26,520 nt of DNA, from positions 360,416 to 386,935 of the forward strand of contig MU069491.1 in assembly GCA_002284615.2 (NCBI GenBank), read 5' to 3'. The position numbers and the translations under genes were made by a program. Source of the DNA: Dunaliella salina (Eukaryota > Chlorophyta > Chlorophyceae > Chlamydomonadales > Dunaliellaceae). Under the pieces are notes generated by a model. It was not told the DNA's origin. It saw only the letters and a program-made list of their open reading frames with translations, and ran no database searches. Shown piece after piece: positions 18,473 to 26,520 of this stretch. Position 1 is the first letter of the stretch. Each line of letters opens with the position of its first letter.

Positions 18473-19130
18473 CTTTGATGGACCTGGGTCCCCACTTCAG
18501 CAGTTTACCCCCACCAAGCCTAATACTTGATGATGAGGGCAGCGAGGGCTCAGCTGCTCCCTTTCCCAACCGTGGCGGAATGGCTAAAGGGCTGCCATCG
18601 AATGTTGAGCTCACTCTACAACAGTTACTGCTTTTCTCCCCGCTACTCAGGAGCAAGCTAGTCAGGTCTCGGTCAACCTCTCGTTTGGAAATCAGTGAGG
18701 CAACACTAAATCACGCTGATAGACATTATGATATGAAATGGTGACGCACTTGATCAATTAGCCTGTTGGTGTTCTGGTGATGGGGGCTTTCAAGATTCTC
18801 GATATTCGTCTACACTGACTGCAGGGGAAATTCCCCAGGCTTCTGTCCAGTCAGATAAATCCATTGGACACATTGCATTGGACACTGCATTGGGTACTGC
18901 ACTGACGGTCAATAGCAGAGCAACTTCCGATTTTCGACTGACTGGGGCTTGACAAGCTTACCGTTGACCGTCTAGAAAAATATTTGAAACGACGTATAAA
19001 CAAGGTTTATTTTGGTGAATCACTGTTGTTTGCGCTGAGCTCGCAAGTTTATGGCGAGTCGCAGCTCCAATGACGGTGGCAAGGTTGAAAAGAAAAGAAA
19101 AAAGATAATAAGGCAAGAATATGTTTAATT
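18473..19130. other. Upstream flank of the kinase gene
   Basis: Should hold the 5' UTR and promoter for the minus-strand kinase, but I see no TATA box or other site I can defend. The far part (18830-18960) has small tandem pieces (cattggacactgcattgg). Confidence 0.4.
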
Positions 19131-19319
19131 AAGTCATATCCAGCATTTGAGAGCAGAATGGCGCAAGCTACGAGGTCGGGGCTGGACTTGTATTTCCAAG
19201 CCTAATTGTTTGTCTTTGACCGTAAGGTTCAGGGCCTGGCCACTGTGTTCGCCACGCAGGCTGTCCAGCTTTCTGCCTTCGGCAGCGAGGCCATTTGTGA
19301 GCGTATCAAATAATTGCAG

Positions 19320-19665
19320 GGAATCACATAGCTTGTCCAATAATATTGCAGCACGCGCATTTGTATTCTACATGTGGCCCGTTGGACTTGGGCCCTGTGC
19401 TGTAAGTGTAATTCTTGGCATGCATGCCTGGCCACCCTGCTTTAACAGCTGTAAAAAGGGCTTTTTTTCTCTGTTGGCACTCAGCGTCGAACCACATTGA
19501 TTTCCTTGCAAGGAAATTGCGTGAGAAAGGCACATGGTTTTCAAGAGGCTTCGTCATGCGCACACTTGGATGACAAGCGGTCTGCATAATCCAGGATTTG
19601 AAGGTGTTATATGTCTGATCAATGTTGTTTGCTTGGATATGGGTGAAGAAGTTGTTCTGCATCTC
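19320..19665 (-). pseudogene. LINE-type retrotransposon fragment (linker between endonuclease and RT)
   Basis: The minus-strand frame contains NNFFTHIQANNIDQTYNTFK, then KSMWFDAECQQRKKALFTAV. The W-F-D-x-E-C followed by basic residues is typical of the stretch between the AP-endonuclease and reverse transcriptase of LINE ORF2 (family knowledge). The frame breaks afterwards, and neither complete domain is present. Confidence 0.6.
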
Positions 19666-19739
19666 AAAACCATTTTCGAATGGTTCTGTGAATGTGGTAG
19701 CTCCTCAGGGCACCACTTAAGGAAATGTCCTTTATGTTG

Positions 19740-20040
19740 AAGGAAAGAGGAAAATGAAAGGAAAAGTTGGACTCATGTGCCTGTCAATATGTGGTGTGGA
19801 CTTGGGGGATATATTAAAGAAAACCGCAAGTGCGGAGTGATCCATACCCAAAGGAGAAGTGATCTAAGTGCGGTTAAGGGAAGAAAACAACTCATTACTG
19901 CAAACGAAATGGTCAGGTCTGCTTACATGTTGTCTATCATATCCAATGAAAGTGGACTGTCCATAGTCACCTTCAGTGTGCCCTGTTGTAACAACGAGTT
20001 TGTTGTTGGAAGCAAAGTCAAGCAGGCATGTCCCAGCCCG
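19740..20040. other. Unassigned
   Basis: No convincing gene. Open frames here have no motif I recognise. Confidence 0.4.
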
Positions 20041-20236
20041 CCTCAGAGAAAGCTATCCAACATCTCAGCAAGGGCCCCCTTCTTGCACAAGGGCCAGCCT
20101 TAGCCAGGAGGTGAACACGCAGTTATGCAGACCCAAACTGAGATCACTCCACCTCTGAGCACCTCCATGCACCAGCTTCCGGGACCACTCCTGCACCAGC
20201 TTTTCTCCTGGTAGCTTGCTATGGACGGGGGCGCCA
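20040..20236. repeat. Left arm of a large inverted repeat
   Basis: Inverted with respect to 21856-22060. Shared stretches include agctatccaacatctcagca, gcagacccaaactgagatc and gcaccagcttttctcctggtagct. Arms are about 200 bp and about 80% similar by eye. Confidence 0.75.
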
Positions 20237-20246
20237 TAAAATAACA

Positions 20247-20480
20247 TAAAATAATGAATGAATGAATGAATGAATGAAGGAAGGAATGAAGGAAGGAATG
20301 AAGGAAGGAAGGAATGAATGAATGAAGGAAGGAATGAATGAGTGAATGCATGACTGAATGACTGCCTGAATGATGGAATGAAGGAATGAATGAATAAATA
20401 AATAAATAAATAAACAAACAAATAAATGATATAGAATAATAAATAAACAGATAAATGATATAGAATGAATAATTTTGAAT
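20247..20480. repeat. GAAT/GAAG/AAAT tetranucleotide array
   Basis: gaatgaatg units grade into ggaaggaatg and then aataaataaa. It starts directly after the left inverted-repeat arm, as if it were that element's tail. Confidence 0.93.
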
Positions 20481-20899
20481 GAAATTGTAGTAACTCTACA
20501 CCCTAAGCCACCCTGGCAGGTTTTAGCAACCTGCAAAAACCATAGTTCAGCAGCTGTGCATCGTCATTCTCATCACATAACCTTGGTACTGAATCACTCG
20601 CAAAGCGATTCTGCACCTTATTACCTGAAATCCAGATGACCATATCCAACATGAAAACTGAAAGCCATAACATTGCAGGCAGAATGATTACAAAAGCACT
20701 CAGCATAACCCTGTGGGAGCAGGCCTGGTCTACAAATACATATGAAGCAATTTTAAACATGAACAATACAAACTGCAACTCCCTAAATATGCCTCAAATG
20801 GAACTAAACCTGCTTAATATTTCCATCGTAACCTTCAAGGAAGGAAAAGACTCAATTCAAGTCGACCAGATGATATTTTGATCACCCCTTTCAATGCTA

Positions 20900-21363
20900 A
20901 GCCTACTTCTGACAGTGTTTCTTATATTCATTCACATCATGCTTTGCGCAGGTCCACACAAAGGACGACACAATTTAGATACGTGAGGCAACCCCATGAA
21001 CTTCATGCAAACGATCACCATGTGCACCTGATAGAAGTTAAGTTCTACAAAGACACAAGGCCGGAGCATCAGTTGAACGCTGCAAAGCGTGCAGAACTTT
21101 GTAAACTTTTTCACACCAAAGTTGTTACTTTTCACCTTGTTCTGGGGTGTTGGTGGAAGTATTTACACTGATCATACCCCGAAACAGTTTAAACAACTAG
21201 GACTGGATTACCATTGTGCCACGAAGCTTGCTCAACAACTTCATGCCCATTCTCTTTGATATACCCACAAACTTGTTTCTGCACGTCGCACTATTGAAAA
21301 CAAGAATACTTCCCACTGCCAGGCTCTAGAGCCAGGTGCTTCCAGCAAGCCTCCAGATCCACA
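20900..21363 (+). pseudogene. Relic of retrotransposon C-terminal endonuclease-like domain, copy 2
   Basis: It encodes YIHSHHALRRSTQRTTQ, YVRQPHELHANDHHVH, LIEVKFYKDTRPEHQLNAAK, then VVTFHLVLG. A frameshift near 21150 is followed by VGGSIYTDHTPKQFKQLGLD, YHCATKLAQQLHAHSL, an in-frame stop, YTHKLVSARRTIEN and a terminal PPDPH stop (21366). E-V-K with a downstream D-T-R-P-x-x-QL suits a PD-(D/E)xK-like endonuclease at the end of algal retroelement proteins (inference from memory of the family). Broken by one frameshift and one stop. Confidence 0.65.
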
Positions 21364-21502
21364 TTAGCTTTCTCTTTTTCTTACCTTGTGGTGGAGGGGG
21401 CACACGGCTCTTTTTTGAGGCGATGTGTCTCCTTTTCCTTTTCCAAATGATGTAGGGAGTGCCAGTCTGCCTACATAGTTTTTTCTTTTTCTTTTTTCTT
21501 TC

Positions 21503-21667
21503 GACCATTGTGCCGCTAAGCTCGCTCAACAACTTCATGCTCATTCTGTACAATATACCCACAAACTTGTTTCCACACGTCGCGCTATTGAAAACGACTC
21601 GGAGAATACTTCCCACAGCCAGGCTCAAGGGCCAGGTGCTTTTAGCAGCCGTCCAGAGTCCCATTAG
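21503..21667 (+). pseudogene. Second, intact copy of the same retroelement C-terminal tail
   Basis: It encodes HCAAKLAQQLHAHSVQYTHK, LVSTRRAIEN and a terminal RPESH stop, without the internal stop of the first copy. It is preceded and followed by similar T-rich 3' flank (cacggctcttttgagnc-atgtgtctc, ctgcctatgtag), so tail plus 3' UTR are tandemly duplicated (about 21215-21495 and 21503-21785). Confidence 0.7.
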
Positions 21668-21855
21668 CCTGTTTTGAATCATATCTTGTGGGGAGAGGAC
21701 TCACGGCTCTTTTGAGCCAATGTGTCTCTTTTTCCTTAATTTATGTAGGTGGAGTTAATCTGCCTATGTAGTATTTCTTTCCTTGCCTCGTAAAGTTACA
21801 TAATATGTTGTGATTGGATTTTTTTACCTTTGCCTGGAGCAGGCTTTGGCCCAGG

Positions 21856-22060
21856 GAGTGCCCCCCCCGCCCATATGTGAGCTACCAGGGGAAAAGCTGG
21901 TGCAGGAGTGGTCCAGGAAGTAGGCGCGGTGAAGAAGGTGCTCAGAGGTGGAATGATCTCAGTTTGGGTCTGCATAACTGCGTGCTCACCTCCTGGCAAA
22001 GGCTGACCCCTGTGCAGGAGGGGGGCTCTTGCTGAGATGTTGGATAGCTTTCTCCGAGGC
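21856..22060. repeat. Right arm of the large inverted repeat
   Basis: Reverse-complement partner of 20040-20236. The two arms enclose about 1.6 kb holding the tetranucleotide array and the retroelement relics. Confidence 0.75.
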
Positions 22061-22570
22061 TAAGGTGTGGGTCTCGAGTTTATTGGACAGGGCCTCATAA
22101 CAGCAGTGTCAAGGGGGGGTGTCCAGGTGGAGGCCAACTTGCTGGAGTTGACTTCTGTGCTTTGTAACCTCTTAGTCTAGTGGGACTCACTCCAAGTTTT
22201 AGCGCTGACTGTTGGGTTTCTCCTTAATGCATGCTGGCTGTGCCCAGCAAAGACTTTCTTTCTTTCTAAGACCTCTGGACTGTGTAGATTTTTCTTTCCT
22301 TTCCTTTTCTTTCTTTCTTGCCTGTTGAGAACCTTTAATTGGACTGCCTGGGACACTTTCTTGCCTCAACAAACCTACCTTGGTATGCAGGCAGTCGTTT
22401 TGACTGGAGGCCTTCTTTGCTGTAACCTGTATGCAGGCAGCATTTTTAATACGTACACCCAACTTTGCACAATGCGACTGATGGCTTCTTATGAAAACCC
22501 TGTAACCCCTGTATGCAGGCAGAGATGTGTGATCGACTGTCCATATCCTAAGAATGTCTCGTTGCACCAG
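22061..22570. other. Unassigned intergenic
   Basis: T/C-rich patches (ttctttctttc near 22255-22320). No gene seen. Confidence 0.5.
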
Positions 22571-22680
22571 CGTTGTTGAATCGTTAGGACCAGCCCCGGC
22601 CTTTCTTGAGATTGGGGTTCAATACCGCTAAGATGATCGCTTGAGGCATACACAGCAACGTTCCCCTACCTTACTCAAGA
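22571..22680 (+). mobile_element. SINE-like element, copy 2
   Basis: Matches copy 1 (14444-14545) along its length: gttaggaccagccccggcc, ggggttcaataccgctaagatg, cttgaggcat, ccctacctta. The core ggttcaatacc is B-box-like. Confidence 0.5.
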
Positions 22681-22689
22681 ATATCACAT

Positions 22690-23160
22690 GGGACTTTTCA
22701 ACACGGGCTTCAGGGTGTGTTATTGTTGTAGGCATCCATTGTACCCCGTAGCTGTCAACCCCTCAAAATCTTCAGGACCATCTAAAAATTGGGATTTGAG
22801 ACGTAGAATCGCTTTTTGTCTAACCTAATTCCAAGATGATATGTCCAGATGGTACACAATACCCCGTCCAAATTGGACAATTTAGAATCCAGGATTTGAG
22901 ACACAGAATGAACCAGACTCGTTTAGTACCAAGCTTATGGAATCAGAGAGACCATGCATACTACCTGTCCAAATTGGTCCATCGGCCATTCAGGACATTT
23001 GGGACGAAGAATCACTCTGTGAATGATTTAATACCATGAAAGAAAGAAAGAAAGACTGCGCAGTCCAAGTCTGGCCGCGTTCATTTAGGGAAGGTCACCC
23101 GCCTGAATGACAGGGCCCCACCACACTATGTAACACCAGGATTATAGAATATGCTGCATG
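22690..23160. other. Unassigned intergenic with small repeats
   Basis: aggatttgagacacagaat and ggatttgagacgtagaat recur (22891, 22792), and ccaaattgg appears twice. A short GAAA run lies near 23039-23056. A 67-codon plus frame (22836-23039) ending FGTKNHSVNDLIP could be retroelement debris, but I cannot show it. Confidence 0.4.
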
Positions 23161-23257
23161 GTTGGAATGGAGCTTTGCGCACCCTAGCTCAGCAGGACCA
23201 GGGTTTATCAGCTCGAGTGGAGTCCTGCTGATCCTACCTGCTGTGATGATGTTTTTG

Positions 23258-23625
23258 CCTCTAGGTACCTGCTTGCACAGCCTCAGACTCTACCTCTTGG
23301 AACTGATACATATGATTCTTGGTTTAACAGATTCCAATCATCCTGTTGCACTCCTCCCATGTAATGTCCTGTTTCTTGTTTTTGCCTTTACTAAAGTTTA
23401 GGTATCAGCTCATCTGGACTCAGACTTAGTTTTCGCAATTCGAACCCTGCTTCCTTCTTTGCCTAGGTTGGTATGTTTTCCGCTCAGCTGCCCTTGAAGG
23501 CGGATATAGCGTGTAACCTTACCTTAGGTACCAGCATAGCCTCAGGCTATGTTCTTTTTCCTGATACACATTTTTGGTAACAAATTTCCAATCATCCCGT
23601 TACATTCCTTCCGTGCAAGTGACCA
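23258..23625. repeat. Diverged ~110-bp duplication flanking a SINE-like insertion
   Basis: 23258-23372 and 23518-23625 share taggtacc-gc..agcctcag, gatacaca/tat, ttccaatcatcc-gtt-ca and ccg/atg-aatg. The interval between them contains SINE-like copy 3. It lies within 0.5-0.9 kb downstream of the BCCP stop. Confidence 0.5.
23424..23530 (+). mobile_element. SINE-like element, copy 3
   Basis: aattcgaaccctgc, the best B-box-like core of the three, followed at some distance by cgctcagctgcccttgaaggc and gtaaccttacctta as in copies 1 and 2. No A box could be placed with confidence. Confidence 0.45.
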
Positions 23626-24080
23626 ATCGTTCCCCTCGGCAGCACTAGCTAGTTTAGCTGCTTGGTGACAACAAGCGTATGAGATCAAGCGTATCAAGCT
23701 CGAGCGCTTAGCCCATCCGGCTTGCTTTGCCAGGATGCATATACAACTCAAGCCAAAATCAACGCCGGATTCATAATACGCAGTAGCATTTGTCCAGGCA
23801 TTGTAGTGGGGTTGCCTTGCAGAGTGTGGCACAACAGAGTGTGCTGTTTGTCAGCTAAACACATCTGCACTGTTGCAACAGTCCTCACATGGGCAACCCA
23901 TCTACGCAGTTTCAGAAGTCCTTCTCCTCTTCTTTGCAGTTGATCCCCATTGAACATCCGACAACAAAGGACTTGCTGAATTCAAAAAGGAAGGCACATC
24001 CCTCAGATCAGGAGGAGACAGGGTTGCTGCTGCCGCCCCCCATGGAAAAGCTCGCAGACAGTCTGGTCAACCGCGACTGC

Positions 24081-24104
24081 TTATGGCTTGATCAGGAACA
24101 GGGC
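24081..24104 (-). CDS. BCCP: BCCP terminal micro-exon with stop
   Basis: 24 nt: ALFLIKP then TAA. The acceptor is AATTGCAG|GC. The joined C-terminus PVAPGM-ALFLIKP matches the way AccB/BCCP proteins end (hydrophobic strand, then Lys-Pro). Intron length is 467 nt. The exon is too short for an ORF search and was found by reading for the expected ending. Confidence 0.88.
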   Translation of the reverse strand, partial: ALFLIKP

Positions 24105-26062
24105 CTGCAATTGAAGCACACACAAACAGCATTTAATGTACTTCCCTCCATGAGCCATTCAATTAGGTGTGCCAGCACAATTTGTGTCTTGCGATTTTTA
24201 CAAAAACTTTTACTAGGCCTTGTCTGTAAACCCTGTACAACCTCCTCCAAGACTGGCAAGGATTTGCAAGGACAGCAGTGGATTGCCGCATCAAGAAGTT
24301 GCATGACCTTGACAAGAAATCCAAGGCAACTGTTCAAGGGAAGCAGCAAACAAAGGGAGTCGAAGGTTGCCGCCTCGCAGGTGAGCAAAATGCGGTGGCC
24401 TGCGTTTATCATCTTTTGTGCAAGGCCCTCCTTGTCAGGGCATTTCCCACAATAACAGCACATGCTACAGACAACGGCATTGAGTCTATGATTGTGATCT
24501 TGCATGGTTCCTTTATGCATCCAGACTAATGGGCTTCAGGGCAACTACAGCTGTTCAAAGAATGCTCTCACCATGCCAGGTGCCACTGGGCTGCCGTTAT
24601 CGGCGAGGACGCGGACAAGGGTGCCCGATACTTCAGCCTGCATGATACAGTTGAAGAATTGTGAGGGTTGTGTGAGGGTTGTTCAAGAGCGCCTGTGTAG
24701 AGCACTTGAGAAAAGCACTGTCTTTAGCAAAGGTGTTGCTTACATGTGTTGATACTTCTATTCGTACCACGCCTGCATTGGTTTTTTTGTGCTTCATTGG
24801 AGCTAAAACAAATATCATTGTTAGTCTTTGTAATGGACTTATCCCGGGCCAAGTTACTTATCTGAGTTGGCCTCGCAGGCCATTCATGTTTTCATCCCAT
24901 CTTCATCAGGGCCCCAAAAAATGCAACCCCGTGGAATGGGCGGCCACATGCCCATTTGCCAGGATACCAGGCAGCAGGCCTCTTGTTATTTTCTGTTATC
25001 CCCTGGGCTGCTTCAAACGCATAGGCCGTGGGCAACAGGAAACCTTGGGAGTTTCCATAACCGCCTCATCCCATGGAGAGGGCAGAACCAGGGGTTAAAG
25101 CAGGGTATGCCACAGATGGCCAAGGCTTCCAGGTCAAGGGAGGGGGGGCATGGGAAGGACAAGTGAGCCCATGACGGTTACAAGGGAGGTGCCAGGGGCT
25201 GAGGACAACACTGATCAAGAAATGGATGGAGGGATGAACGGCGGCACAAGTGAACCAGAGAGCGAGATGTGGGTGCGCAGAAATTATGCAAACTTGCACT
25301 TTTCTGGAAGCTCTTGCCTTGCCGCTTTCCATCATGGGCTACTACCGACCTTGCAGCTTGAATGCGCACTGGATTCTAAACAACGAGAAGAACCAGTGCC
25401 GAATGTGTAGCAAAACTTGAATGCCAGAAGATGATTGATTGATTGAATGGTAGTTTGATTGATTGGTCAGAACTTTGGAGAGACTTTCCTTGCATTGCAC
25501 TCACCAGACATTTCAACTGACGGGGTAATCAATGCATGGATTTCAAGGGTTTTGAACTAGCCATCACCTCCCGCTTTCTCCAAACCTTACGACGGACTCT
25601 GCCCAAGCACAACTCGCAAAACATGACTGAGCAAGTTCAGACACAACAAGCTCAGGGTCGTGGTATCTTCATTAAATAGGCGGGGACAAGACAGCAGTGC
25701 CACCAGGGCACAAAAGTATGTGGCAATTGCTTTCTGTCAACATAGTGGCCACAGAGGGGATGAACCAAATTGACAGCCCCTGCACACAAGGACATTTGTG
25801 GTGGTCCAGGCCCAGGGACCACAAAATTTAAAACCTGGATCCATCGCCCTCTCTCATGCCCTCTTCCCCAGAGTTTCCCTTCTGGACTCCATCATAGCTG
25901 CACTCCTGCGAAGCCCTCCTGTTCCTGCCTTACAACACTAGCTGGTCGGTTACTCACCTCAATCTCATTCATCAGCTTCATGGCTTCAATGATGCCAACG
26001 GTCTGGCCCTTGGTCACCTTATCGCCCTCCTTGCAAAATGGGGGCTCTCCTGGTGCCGGGGA
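24081..26062 (-). CDS. BCCP: Biotin carboxyl carrier protein, C-terminal three exons (5' end outside window)
   Basis: Three phase-0 exons join to 64 residues covering most of a biotinyl domain. The first reads SPAPGEPPFCKEGDKVTKGQ followed by TVGIIEAMKLMNEIE; the second AEVSGTLVRVLADNGSPV then APGM; the third ALFLIKP and stop. EAMKLMNEIE is the biotin attachment motif, and its Lys codon is at 25976-25978. Family knowledge: BCCP carries carboxybiotin between the biotin carboxylase and carboxyltransferase parts of heteromeric acetyl-CoA carboxylase in the plastid, the first committed step of fatty acid synthesis. The thumb-type insert and the AEVSG and PGxAL elements fit the plastid/bacterial AccB family rather than a eukaryotic multidomain carboxylase. 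The transit peptide and the SPMVGTFY-type segment must lie beyond 26520. No other gene lies between it and the window end. Confidence 0.93.
24572..24637 (-). CDS. BCCP: BCCP penultimate exon
   Basis: 66 nt, 22 codons, phase 0. The acceptor is CATGCAG|GC and the donor ATG|GTGAGA is at 24571. It encodes AEVSGTLVRVLADNGSPV plus APGM, the second half of the biotinyl domain hammerhead. It follows MNEIE without gap or overlap relative to the family. Confidence 0.93.
24638..25957 (-). other. BCCP intron between biotin-motif exon and penultimate exon
   Basis: 1320 nt. Contains a short duplication gagggttgtgtgagggttgtt (24663-24685) and gattgattgattga (25434-25465). No echo of either exon edge is evident, unlike the kinase introns. 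Confidence 0.55.
25958..26062 (-). CDS. BCCP: BCCP exon with biotinylation motif
   Basis: 105 nt, 35 codons, phase 0. The acceptor is TTTGCAG|TC and the donor is GAG|GTGAGT at 25957. It encodes SPAPGEPPF, then KEGDKVTKGQT, then IIEAMKLMNEIE. The biotin lysine is codon 29 of this exon. Confidence 0.95.
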
Positions 26063-26357
26063 CTGCAAACGGAGGTGCAAGAGCATGTGGCGACACAGGC
26101 TTGAGTGGTTGGAGTATTGACACTTTTCCTTATCAGCTGAGCTGCCTTCTTGAGTTTTAAACCTTCAACCTACCCCTCTTTCTCAGGCATGGACACAACG
26201 GGTGAAGGCTCGCAGGAACAAGGAATTGGCACATATAAACATTGTCCTCTTCAACAGGGTCCCGGCCTGGTCTATGCTGACTGGTGGAGGCGTGCCCACA
26301 CCCCATCCCTTGCAAATACTAGCCATGACCATTCAGATCATTCTGAGTCTTGATTAA

Positions 26358-26520
26358 GCACCCAGCAAGCCCATTAGAGCAGGAGCATCAGAGCAATGCT
26401 TGAAGCATCACATGAGAAAGAGCAATGCACCCAGTAAGCCCATCAGAGCAGGAGCATCAGAGCAACGCTTGAAGCATCACATGAGAAAGAGCAATGCACC
26501 CAGTAAGCCCATCAGAGCAG
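26358..26520. repeat. 69-bp tandem repeat at window end
   Basis: Units start at 26358, 26427 and 26496 (gcacccagtaagcccatcag), exact 69-bp period and nearly identical. It continues past the window. It lies in the BCCP intron or 5' region. Confidence 0.93.

Noticed and set aside
20065..20536. SFIHSFIPSF-type frames here and IHPSIHP/GWMLGWM frames at 7147-7570
   Set aside because: Translations of tetranucleotide arrays.
23424..23460. B-box-like sequence as a tRNA gene
   Set aside because: No cloverleaf or A box can be drawn, and the sequence recurs in two other places as a SINE-like repeat.
23889..24455. 188-codon plus-strand ORF with an exon-like acceptor (ttctttgcag at about 23931-23940) and an alternative frame KKLHDLDKKSKATVQG ending at gcag|gtgagc
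   Set aside because: It runs antisense over the BCCP last exon and intron. It has no recognisable motif and no supporting neighbouring exons.

Overview
The window reads as nuclear DNA of a eukaryotic green alga. The evidence is two plant/algal-type genes split into short exons (24-178 nt) with GT..AG introns, donors of the GTGAGT/GTGCGC/GTGGGT type, long CA/GT runs, many mini- and microsatellites, and broken retroelements. A chlorophycean alga such as Dunaliella is my best guess from base composition and CA-rich introns; this is inference. Nothing bacterial (operons, Shine-Dalgarno sites) is present. A 99-base N run and single Ns inside a repeat show the assembly is imperfect in repetitive parts.

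Two real genes are supported, both on the minus strand. (1) A protein kinase gene starts at 18472 and runs leftwards for about 18 kb to at least 508. I reconstruct 11 exons with matching phases: 18295-18472, 18057-18165, 17181-17336, 15699-15786, 14842-14977, 10263-10408, 6700-6869, 6043-6154, 3170-3259, 2362-2478 and 508-590. Exons 1-8 give a complete SnRK2/CAMK-like kinase domain behind an MGC acylation motif. Exons 9-11 give an unrecognised C-terminal extension, and the 3' end lies outside the window. (2) The 3' part of a biotin carboxyl carrier protein gene (plastid acetyl-CoA carboxylase subunit) has exons 25958-26062, 24572-24637 and a 24-nt last exon 24081-24104 ending in TAA. Its 5' part lies beyond 26520.

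The striking feature is in the kinase introns. At most edges of the long introns, a piece containing the last or first ~20-40 nt of the exon, the splice site and adjacent intron is repeated in direct orientation into the intron, 2 to 16 times, with 50-140 bp periods. I call these 'exon-edge echoes'. They occur at exon 3 donor, exon 4 acceptor, exon 5 donor, exon 6 acceptor, exon 7 acceptor and donor, exon 8 donor, exon 9 acceptor, exon 10 donor and exon 11 acceptor and donor. They are absent or not evident in introns 1, 2, 4 and 9 (all under about 730 bp). Most of the minisatellite DNA in the window is explained this way.

The rest is mobile-element debris: an antisense BED/hAT-type zinc-finger ORF in intron 5; two relics of a retrotransposon C-terminal endonuclease-like domain (one in intron 6, one intergenic with a duplicated tail); a LINE fragment near 19.3-19.7 kb; a large inverted repeat at 20040/22060; a MITE-like element and a 40-nt-arm hairpin in intron 4; and three copies of a SINE-like element with a B-box-like core. 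The interval 18473-24080 between the two genes has no convincing host gene.
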